From an uncultured Bacilli bacterium (GTDB lineage Bacteria > Bacillota_I > Bacilli_A > RF39 > UBA660), in the NCBI GenBank assembly GCA_944331815.1, contig CALVIQ010000042.1, positions 1-25,956 of the forward strand: a DNA stretch of 25,956 nucleotides, read 5' to 3'. Position 1 is the first letter of the stretch. Every line of letters begins with the position of its first letter. Below are positions 7,136 through 13,457 of the stretch, piece by piece. The translations under genes were made by a program, and so were the position numbers. The notes under the pieces were generated by a model. It had not been told where the DNA came from. It saw nothing but the letters and a program-made list of their open reading frames with translations, and did no database searches.

Positions 7136-7987
7136 TTGAAAAAAATTAGAAAAGCTGTCATACCAGTAGCAGGTATGGGGACAAGATTTTTACCAGTTAC
7201 AAAATCAGTTCCAAAAGAAATGCTACCTATTATCGATAAACCAACTTTACAATATATTGTCGAAGAATGTGTCAATAGTGGAATTGAAGAAATTTTATTT
7301 ATAACAAGTCCATATAAAAGAAATGTAGAAGATCATTTTGATCAAAGTTTTGAATTAGAAACCAGATTAGAAAGAAATAACAAATTAAAAGAATTAGAGA
7401 TAGTTAAAAATATATCAAAAATGTGCAAAATATATTATACTAGACAAGGTGAACCATTAGGAAGTGGACATGCTATTAAATTAGCTAAATCTTTTATTGG
7501 TAATGAACCATTTGCTGTTTTATATGGTGACGATTTAATGAAATCTGAAATACCTGTTTTAAGACAATTAATTGATATTTACGAAAAATATGACGCTAAT
7601 GTAATTGGGGTTCAAGAAGTTAATAGAAATTTAGTTTATAAATATGGAATTATTGAATTTGAAAATGGTGATAAAATAAAAAGTATTATTGAAAAACCAA
7701 GCATTGAAGAGGCACCAAGTAATTTTGCAGGACTTGGAAGATATATCGTTAAGCCAGAAATATTTGATGAATTAGATAAGTTAGATAAAGGTAAAGGAAA
7801 TGAATATCAATTTACTGATGGTATGTTAAACTTAATGAAAAAGCAAGATTTTTATGCATGTAAGTTCAATGGAACATATTATGATATTGGTAATCAATTA
7901 GGTTATTTAAAAGCTAATATTGCTTTTGCCCTAGATAGAGATGATTTAAAAGATGAATTAAAGCAATATTTAAAGGAGATCAAATGA
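7136..7987 (+). CDS. galU: UTP-glucose-1-phosphate uridylyltransferase
   Basis: The 283-residue cytosolic enzyme joins UTP and glucose-1-phosphate to give UDP-glucose and pyrophosphate, the donor for envelope glycans and glycolipids. The N-terminal nucleotide-binding motif GMGTRFLPVTKSVPKEMLPI (from residue 14) is complete. YGDDLM, SIIEKPS, GNEYQFTDGM and YYDIGNQLGY follow in the usual order, and length is normal for bacterial GalU. The start is TTG at 7136, with AAAGGTGA five bases upstream; no in-frame ATG sits nearer the conserved N-terminus. It could supply the glycosyltransferase at 4621, but that is inference. Its TGA stop lies inside a terminator shared with thrS, and the two genes overlap by 8 bases tail to tail. 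Confidence 0.95.
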   Translation: MKKIRKAVIPVAGMGTRFLPVTKSVPKEMLPIIDKPTLQYIVEECVNSGIEEILFITSPYKRNVEDHFDQSFELETRLERNNKLKELEIVKNISKMCKIYYTRQGEPLGSGHAIKLAKSFIGNEPFAVLYGDDLMKSEIPVLRQLIDIYEKYDANVIGVQEVNRNLVYKYGIIEFENGDKIKSIIEKPSIEEAPSNFAGLGRYIVKPEIFDELDKLDKGKGNEYQFTDGMLNLMKKQDFYACKFNGTYYDIGNQLGYLKANIAFALDRDDLKDELKQYLKEIK

Positions 7988-7997
7988 TCTCCTTTTT
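7972..7997. terminator. Shared terminator of galU and thrS containing both stop codons
   Basis: An 11-bp perfect inverted repeat (7972-7982 with 7985-7995; about 9 bp with a realistic loop) is followed by Ts on the plus strand and a T/A-rich tail on the minus strand. The TGA of galU (7985-7987) and the TGA of thrS (7980-7982) are both within it. Confidence 0.85.
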
Positions 7998-9725
7998 AAT
8001 TAAATCAATAAATTCATCAATTGAAACTGAAATAGTTTCTTCACTACCATGTTTACGATAACTAATAGTATTATTATCTACTTCTTTTTGACCTAAAATT
8101 AAAGTATAAGGATATTTTTTAACAACACTTTCACGCATTCTATATCCAACTTTTTCTTCTCTGTCATCCAAATTTACTCTAAAATTATTTTCTAATAATA
8201 AATTATATATTTTTTTAGAATATTCTAAATGATATTCATTATTAACCGGTATTACATTTATTTGAACAGGAGCTAACCAAGTTGGAAAACAACCTTTTGT
8301 TTCTTCCATCAAAAATGCTGTAAATCTATCAAATGTACCAAATATAGCACGATGAATAACAACAGGAACTTGTTTTTCTCCTTTATTATCTATATAATTT
8401 AAATCAAATCTTCTAGGTAATAAAAAGTCTAATTGGCATGTTGATAAAGTCACTTCTGGGCCGACAGCTGGTTTTACTTCAACATCTAATTTAGGACCAT
8501 AAAATGCAGCTTCTCCAATTGCTTCAAAATAAGGTATTTTTAATTCATTTAAAACATCTCTTAATTTATTTTCAGCATTATTCCACATTTCATCATCATC
8601 AAAATATTTTTCCTTATCTTCTGGATCTCTTAAAGATAATCTAAATTTGTAATCTTTGATACCAAAATCTTTATAAACTTCTAATATTAAATTTACAACT
8701 GATTTAAATTCATCTTTGATTTGATCTGGTGTTACAAATAAGTGAGCATCATTTTGACACATACATCTTACTCTTTCTAAGCCTTTAACAGCGCCTGAAG
8801 CTTCATATCTAAAATCTGTTGCAAATTCTCCTATTCTAATAGGTAAATCACGATATGAATGTAATTTGTTTTTATATACTAACATATGATGTGGACAATT
8901 CATTGGTCTTAAAACAAATTCTTCATCATCAACTTTCATCATTGGAAACATATTTTCTTTATAATGATCCCAATGACCACTTGTTTTGTATAAATTAACA
9001 GTTCCAACACAAGGAGTGTAAACATGATTATAACCTAATTTTCTTTCTTTGTTATATATATAATTTTCTAATTGTTTTCTAACAATTGCACCATTAGGTA
9101 ACCATAGTGGCATCCCAGCACCTACTAAATCATGATTCATAAATATTTCTTGTTCTTTACCAATTTTTCTATGATCTCTTTGTTTTGCTTCTTCAATATA
9201 ATTTAAATATTCATTTAAATCTTCTTCATTTTCAAAACAAACACCATATATTCTTTGTAACATTTTATTTTTAGAATCACCTTTAAAATAAGCACCACTT
9301 ACTTTAAGTAATTTAAAATATTTTAATTGCTTAACAGATTCAACATGTGGTCCACGACAAAGATCAGTAAAATCTCCTTGCGTATAACAAGAAATAATAG
9401 TATCATCTGACATATTGTTAATTAAATCAATTTTATATGGATCATTTTTGAATTTTTCTAAAGCTTCTTCTCTACTTAATTCTTCCCGATAAATTCTTTT
9501 ACCATCTTTAGAAATTTTTTTCATTTCTTTTTCGATTTTTTCTAAATCTTCCTCTTTAATTGCATCTTCACCCAAATCAATATCATAATAAAATCCTTCT
9601 TCTATTACAGGGCCAACCCAAAATAAAGCTTTTGGATATAAATGTTTAACTGCTTGCGCTAAAAGATGAGCACAACTATGATTCATTATATTTAATTTTT
9701 CATCTTCTTTAATATTTTTTAACAT
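7980..9725 (-). CDS. thrS: Threonine-tRNA ligase lacking the TGS domain
   Basis: The 581-residue class II synthetase charges tRNA-Thr. It begins straight in the editing domain: HSCAH at 16-20 and C123 with H127 (TDLCRGPHV) are the editing-site zinc-type ligands. The catalytic core has motif 1 (LPNGAIVRKQLENYI), MNCPHHM with the zinc Cys, motif 2 (TDFRYE...GLERVR) and motif 3 (IFGTFDRFTAFLMEE), then a C-terminal anticodon-binding domain from about 480. The usual N-terminal TGS domain of about 60 residues is absent, as in the short ThrRS of some Mollicutes. The ATG at 9725 has TTAGGAGG upstream, lying within the end of the preceding gene, which overlaps by 17 bases. The operon is under a T-box. 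Confidence 0.95.
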   Translation of the reverse strand: MLKNIKEDEKLNIMNHSCAHLLAQAVKHLYPKALFWVGPVIEEGFYYDIDLGEDAIKEEDLEKIEKEMKKISKDGKRIYREELSREEALEKFKNDPYKIDLINNMSDDTIISCYTQGDFTDLCRGPHVESVKQLKYFKLLKVSGAYFKGDSKNKMLQRIYGVCFENEEDLNEYLNYIEEAKQRDHRKIGKEQEIFMNHDLVGAGMPLWLPNGAIVRKQLENYIYNKERKLGYNHVYTPCVGTVNLYKTSGHWDHYKENMFPMMKVDDEEFVLRPMNCPHHMLVYKNKLHSYRDLPIRIGEFATDFRYEASGAVKGLERVRCMCQNDAHLFVTPDQIKDEFKSVVNLILEVYKDFGIKDYKFRLSLRDPEDKEKYFDDDEMWNNAENKLRDVLNELKIPYFEAIGEAAFYGPKLDVEVKPAVGPEVTLSTCQLDFLLPRRFDLNYIDNKGEKQVPVVIHRAIFGTFDRFTAFLMEETKGCFPTWLAPVQINVIPVNNEYHLEYSKKIYNLLLENNFRVNLDDREEKVGYRMRESVVKKYPYTLILGQKEVDNNTISYRKHGSEETISVSIDEFIDLIKKEII

Positions 9726-10194
9726 AACTTATTCCTCCTAATTGTTCAATAGACGATTGTTTTTTTATTTCTCTTAAAAGTTCTATAGTTCCTTCAATTT
9801 TTTTTCTTTCATACAATAGCATTTGCATTTCACTCCATAAAGAAATTAATTTTGATAATTGATTAATTCTAATTTTTTTTAATTTTGCAATTTGTTCATC
9901 TATAATCCCTAATGATTTTATCTTTTTTAACTCATTTGGATTTATATATGGTGCAATATGACCTAATCTATCTACAACTAAAATTATTTTATTAGTTAAA
10001 ACTAATTCAATATTTGTTGAAGCAAATTCATAAGATACTGTTACAACATAAGGATTATTAAAACTCTTCAAATCCTTATGAGTTAATTTTCGGCATCTAA
10101 TTAAAACATCATCGTTCAAATAATGTACAACAAAATCTTCCATTTTAATTGTATCTTTTATTTTGTCAAATTTTTCTAAATTTTTTCTACTCAT
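9709..10194 (-). CDS. Unknown protein co-transcribed with thrS
   Basis: I do not recognise this 161-residue product. It has a mixed alpha/beta N-terminal part, a NELKKIK stretch, then a long charged helix from about 100 to 150. There are no membrane segments or clear motifs. The frame is open up to 10251, but those extra codons are the T-box terminator; the ATG at 10194 has GGGGG six bases upstream and is the better start. It is the first gene behind the T-box, so it is made when threonyl-tRNA is uncharged. It overlaps thrS by 17 bases. Confidence 0.7.
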   Translation of the reverse strand: MSRKNLEKFDKIKDTIKMEDFVVHYLNDDVLIRCRKLTHKDLKSFNNPYVVTVSYEFASTNIELVLTNKIILVVDRLGHIAPYINPNELKKIKSLGIIDEQIAKLKKIRINQLSKLISLWSEMQMLLYERKKIEGTIELLREIKKQSSIEQLGGISYVKKY

Positions 10195-10212
10195 AATATC
10201 CCCCATAAAAAT

Positions 10213-10242
10213 ATAAAAACACTCCTTAATATAAAGGAGTGT
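10213..10242 (-). terminator. T-box terminator hairpin
   Basis: A 9-bp stem (10219-10227 with 10234-10242), 6-base loop, then T4 on the minus strand. Its first arm overlaps the sequence that would pair with the T-box in the antiterminator, giving the usual switch. Confidence 0.9.
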
Positions 10243-10415
10243 CATAAACACGGTACCATCCTATTTTGGACTTAATTAAAATAACGGTATAAACCGGAAA
10301 TCTCTTTCGAGTTCTACTCATAGGTAGTAACTTTTAATTCTTATTTATTGACCTTTCACCATCGTCAACTCGCTTTAAATAGATCTTTAAAAGTCGTGTC
10401 CTAATCAACGTATTT
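10213..10415 (-). promoter_or_regulatory. T-box riboswitch leader for the thrS operon
   Basis: Read on the minus strand the leader has a stem I with arms CTTTTAA and TTAAAAG, a distal loop around GATGGTGAAAGG, and a specifier region TTACTACCTATGAG. The triplets ACT and ACC, both Thr codons, lie at 10328-10323; ACC is the likely specifier. A stem III near 10290 is followed by the conserved T-box AGGATGGTACCGTG and then an antiterminator/terminator pair. Uncharged tRNA-Thr is expected to pair with specifier and T-box and allow read-through into the unknown gene and thrS. Confidence 0.92.
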
Positions 10416-10421
10416 ATTTAT

Positions 10422-10449
10422 ATTTTAACATTTATATTACATTTGTCAA
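10422..10449 (-). promoter_or_regulatory. SigA promoter of the T-box/thrS operon
   Basis: A perfect TTGACA (10444-10449) and TAAAAT (10422-10427) with a 16-base spacer. The -35 hexamer contains the TGA stop codon (10446-10448) of the upstream deacetylase gene. Confidence 0.75.
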
Positions 10450-11663
10450 TAAGTTTTAACATTTAAATTATATAAATTATTAATTTTATCTTCTTTATCT
10501 TTAGGAATTGTTATTGTGGTCTTATCACCATCAGATATATAACGATTATTTTCTAATATTTTAAAATTCATTTCTATATCAAATTCTTCACCATTATTAT
10601 CATAAGCACGAATTCTTTTCAAAAATGTTTTATCAAAATTTTTATTGAAAGGTGAATAATCAGCTTCCCAACCAACTCTTAAAGTAGCTATTGTATTATA
10701 TTCTTTATCATTATAAACTCCACTTAAAATAGAATTAAAATTTTCATGATCTTTATCATAAGGGGAACCAAAAGGAAGTGCCACAATATTAACATATTTA
10801 CCAGGAATATATTTGTCTAATAAATTATACATACTTCCTACTTCTTGAACAGATTTTTCTTTAGATACAGTTGTAAAATCAACATGAGAATAAGTATGGT
10901 TACCAATATCATAACCATTATCAACTAACCAATTTAATATTTTCTCATTATATTCGCTTTGATTAAACAATCCACCATTTATAAAAAATGTTGCAGTTAC
11001 ATTATAATCAGGGTATTTTTGTTTAAAAGATTCTAATACTCCAACAGCACAATTAGGATCAATTATTATATTGCCATTAGAATCTAATCCTGTAACTTTT
11101 AAATTGTTAGATAATCCATCATCAAAAGTAAGTATTATAGGACTATACCCCGCTTCTACATCAATTATTCCATTAACATAGTCTTCTAATCTAATCATAC
11201 GATAACCAGAATTATAATAGAATTCCAAATCTTTTATGAAAGCTTCAGTAGTTCTTTGATAACCATCTTTATCAACATTACCACCAGTATATTCATTATC
11301 AGTTATATTATGAATTCCATGATACATCATAATAGGAACATTGCCAGATTCATCAACTTTTAATTCTTCGTAATTAATTCCTTTTGAAATATAAACAATC
11401 AAATTGTCATTTTCATTTATTTCACTGTTTACTTCAATACTTTGCTTGAATATTTTATCTTTTTCATAACTATTACTTTCTTCTTTAAACTCTAAATTTA
11501 AATTATGTTTGTCAGCAAAAGTAATTGCTTCTTCTTTAGTTTTGCCAATTAAATCGATCATTAAATTTTTAGAATTTGATTTAGGGACAAATACATATAT
11601 TGCTGCAATGATAACAATAACCAATACAATTAAAACAATTAAAACTTTATTTATTTTTTTCAT
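10446..11663 (-). CDS. Membrane-anchored PASTA and NodB-type polysaccharide deacetylase
   Basis: The 405-residue product has an N-terminal membrane helix (about 7-27), a PASTA-like module (about 34-94, DLIGKTKEEAITFADKHNL through VYISKG) and a NodB deacetylase domain (about 108-365). Metal and catalytic motifs are present: TFDDG at 179-183 and NHTYSH at 255-260 (His-x3-5-His). Such enzymes remove acetyl groups from cell-wall or surface GlcNAc/MurNAc outside the membrane. PASTA modules bind peptidoglycan, so peptidoglycan or a wall-linked glycan is the likely substrate. The ATG at 11663 has AGGTGG four bases upstream and a TATAAT 18 bases away. The pairing of PASTA with NodB is uncommon. Confidence 0.87.
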   Translation of the reverse strand: MKKINKVLIVLIVLVIVIIAAIYVFVPKSNSKNLMIDLIGKTKEEAITFADKHNLNLEFKEESNSYEKDKIFKQSIEVNSEINENDNLIVYISKGINYEELKVDESGNVPIMMYHGIHNITDNEYTGGNVDKDGYQRTTEAFIKDLEFYYNSGYRMIRLEDYVNGIIDVEAGYSPIILTFDDGLSNNLKVTGLDSNGNIIIDPNCAVGVLESFKQKYPDYNVTATFFINGGLFNQSEYNEKILNWLVDNGYDIGNHTYSHVDFTTVSKEKSVQEVGSMYNLLDKYIPGKYVNIVALPFGSPYDKDHENFNSILSGVYNDKEYNTIATLRVGWEADYSPFNKNFDKTFLKRIRAYDNNGEEFDIEMNFKILENNRYISDGDKTTITIPKDKEDKINNLYNLNVKTY

Positions 11664-11680
11664 CTTACCACCTATATACT

Positions 11681-11686
11681 ATTATA
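11681..11686 (-). promoter_or_regulatory. -10 box of the deacetylase gene
   Basis: A perfect TATAAT on the minus strand, 17 bases before the ATG, with only a weak TTTATA -35 at 17 bases. Confidence 0.4.
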
Positions 11687-11693
11687 CACCCAA

Positions 11694-11720
11694 ACACTAA
11701 ATTTATAAATACATATTATA
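11694..11720 (+). promoter_or_regulatory. Candidate SigK-like promoter of the 56-residue membrane protein gene
   Basis: AC (11694-11695), 16 bases, then CATATTATA (11712-11720), a perfect CATANNNTA. Box and spacing equal those before gerE. The ATG follows 15 bases later. Confidence 0.35.
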
Positions 11721-11735
11721 TATTAGGTGATTAAA

Positions 11736-11906
11736 ATGTTTAGAAGATGGAACCACGGAACTTGGTGTTTATGCTTACTCGGATTAATTATAATTTTTTG
11801 TTGGCAAGTTTTTATTACTTTTTTTATAATTACTAGATTTAATTTATTTTTATTATTTATATTGTGGTTATTTATTTTGTACATTCTATTTAGAATAATA
11901 TGGTGA
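11736..11906 (+). CDS. Small two-helix membrane protein, unknown
   Basis: This short gene encodes 56 residues (MFRRWNHGTWCLCLLG at the start, ending FRIIW). Two hydrophobic stretches, about 11-33 and 35-52, are split by a TRFN turn, and it is rich in Trp, Phe and Ile with four Arg at the ends. AGGTGA lies five bases before the ATG, better than random. Its end overlaps the converging ysxE-like gene by 21 bases. It is divergent from the deacetylase gene. I do not recognise a family. A SigK-like promoter and the spoVID/ysxE neighbourhood suggest a late sporulation membrane protein; this is inference. Confidence 0.65.
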   Translation: MFRRWNHGTWCLCLLGLIIIFCWQVFITFFIITRFNLFLLFILWLFILYILFRIIW

Positions 11907-12767
11907 AATTAATTTTTCCGTTTTATACATTAAATCCATTTGTCTACTTATCTCTTTTGTTATCACATAAGTTGATTTATCAAATTCTATTTTAGGCGGT
12001 AAAGCAATTAATATAAAAAATAATTTACGTTCATCTTTTTGTAACGGATAATTTTGTTCATATTGCTTTAAAATTTCACTAAAATCATAATCTAATGCTT
12101 GTCTTTTATATAAAATATACAAATCAAATATTGGTATTCCAATTTTAGCTTTATCCCAACTTATTAAATATGATGTATCTTTTTTAAAAAAATGAGTTAA
12201 ATCCAAATTATTATGCAATACTACAACTCTTTGTTTTGTCTTATCTTTAATTATGCTATACCAATTTTCAATTTCTTCTTTGCAAAAATTTAAAGCAAAA
12301 AATATTCGTGATATATTGCGAGCCAATAAATATTCATTAGGACTCATATATACATGACTTTCAATTAAAGTTATTAAATCATTATAATAACTTTCTAAAT
12401 ATTCAATATTATTTTTTATATCTTCATAAATTTGTTTATAATCTTCAAAATCAACTTCTTTAAAATGCGTTGTTTTAGTATGTAACAATGATAATAAATT
12501 TATTAAATCTAACATTTTTTGTTCATTTGGATATTCTAATTCTTCTATATACTCACTTATTTCATATTCCTCGTTATCTTCACTAATTATTTTAGGATAA
12601 TAGTTAAAACTTCGTGACTTTAAATAGTCGAAAATTAGTTTATTTTTTTTATTTTTTTTTATAACAAAATTCCCCATCTCCGTATCAACAATGGTTACTT
12701 TACCATTCCTAGTATAACGATGGGGTTTTATATTGTATTTTTTTAAGATATCATTTATCTGTTTCAT
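11886..12767 (-). CDS. ysxE: CotS/YsxE-like spore coat protein (degenerate kinase fold)
   Basis: The 293-residue product has the shape of the aminoglycoside-phosphotransferase/CotS family: a small N-lobe with FVIKKNKK near 34-41, a helical middle, and HNNLDLTHFF then SWDKAKIG..IFDL at about 198-225. In active members these read HxDxxxxN and IDFD; here the catalytic Asp and Asn are replaced by Asn and His, so it is likely a pseudokinase. In Bacillus, ysxE follows spoVID and its product is a coat protein; the same order here supports the call. It overlaps spoVID by 17 bases and has no good ribosome site, so translation is probably coupled. It ends by overlapping the small membrane gene. Confidence 0.75.
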   Translation of the reverse strand: MKQINDILKKYNIKPHRYTRNGKVTIVDTEMGNFVIKKNKKNKLIFDYLKSRSFNYYPKIISEDNEEYEISEYIEELEYPNEQKMLDLINLLSLLHTKTTHFKEVDFEDYKQIYEDIKNNIEYLESYYNDLITLIESHVYMSPNEYLLARNISRIFFALNFCKEEIENWYSIIKDKTKQRVVVLHNNLDLTHFFKKDTSYLISWDKAKIGIPIFDLYILYKRQALDYDFSEILKQYEQNYPLQKDERKLFFILIALPPKIEFDKSTYVITKEISRQMDLMYKTEKLISPYYSK

Positions 12768-13389
12768 ATAATGAAGGTATAATTAATTTGTCGCCTATTT
12801 TTATATCACTAATATCATTATATTGTTCTAAAATATCTTTCGTTATATTATATTTCAAAATTATATTTTCAATTGTATCTGATTCTTTTACAATACAAAT
12901 ATGGTATGTAGAATATGTTTCTGTTGTCTCATCAAAATTTTCAAACAAATTTTTTACTTCATCTGTATTAATTCTTGTCATATTATCCTTTTGTTCTATA
13001 ATGTCAGAATTTTCTTTTTTTGAAACAGCTTCAACCTTTTCATCTTCATATTTGAATGGTGGCATTACTTCTTCTAAATTATTTAATCCAATTTCAATAG
13101 AAACACTTAAAATATTATTATTAATTATTTCATAATAAAAATCATCAATATCTATCGTCATATTTTCTAAATTATATCTATCACTCATTTCAATATTAAC
13201 AGGTATATTATATTTAAATTCTTCTGTATTAATGCTTGTATCATTGATTTTATAACTACCACTTACAATTAAATTCCCTTTAACAATTCTATTTTCTAAA
13301 TTTAATTCATGGTCTAATGAAATACTAACAATTTCTGCAATATTATTTTTTAAATTCAAGTCTTTTTTTAATGGTACTGTTTTCTTCAT
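12751..13389 (-). CDS. spoVID: Minimal SpoVID-like spore coat encasement protein with LysM
   Basis: The 212-residue product has an N-terminal beta-rich domain (about 8-110; EIVSISLDHELN, GNLIVSGSYKI, FKYNIPVNIEM) like the SpoVID N-terminal region, a short acidic linker, and a C-terminal LysM (about 161-207; HICIVKESDTIENI, KYNIT, IKIGDKLIIP). SpoVID coats the forespore and is needed for coat encasement, working with SpoIVA, SafA and others. The Bacillus protein is about 575 residues, with a long middle part that is missing here. Its partner gene ysxE follows directly, as in Bacillus. A SigE-like promoter lies just upstream, after the der terminator; GGAGTGA serves as ribosome site for the ATG at 13389. 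Confidence 0.8.
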   Translation of the reverse strand: MKKTVPLKKDLNLKNNIAEIVSISLDHELNLENRIVKGNLIVSGSYKINDTSINTEEFKYNIPVNIEMSDRYNLENMTIDIDDFYYEIINNNILSVSIEIGLNNLEEVMPPFKYEDEKVEAVSKKENSDIIEQKDNMTRINTDEVKNLFENFDETTETYSTYHICIVKESDTIENIILKYNITKDILEQYNDISDIKIGDKLIIPSLYETDK

Positions 13390-13406
13390 ATTATCACTCC
13401 TAATAA

Positions 13407-13434
13407 ATTATATGAAAAATAAACTTAAATATAC
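13407..13434 (-). promoter_or_regulatory. Candidate SigE-like promoter of spoVID
   Basis: GTATATT (13434-13428), 13 bases, CATATAAT (13414-13407), then 17 bases to the ATG. Boxes and all distances equal those at spoIIIAH. Bacillus spoVID is known to be SigE-dependent. Confidence 0.45.
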
Positions 13435-13457
13435 AAAAAAAACTAATTAATTAGTTT
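13435..13457 (-). terminator. Terminator of the engB-der operon, containing the der stop codon
   Basis: A 7-bp stem (13440-13446 with 13451-13457) closes a 4-base loop and is followed by eight Ts on the minus strand. The TAA of der (13447-13449) is in the loop. Confidence 0.8.

Noticed and set aside
7136..9725. Mycoplasma genetic code (TGA as Trp)
   Set aside because: TGA ends galU, thrS, the deacetylase, spoVID and others at the expected lengths, and Trp is encoded by TGG.
10195..10251. N-terminal extension of the gene ahead of thrS
   Set aside because: These bases form the T-box terminator and part of the antiterminator; the ATG at 10194 has its own ribosome site.
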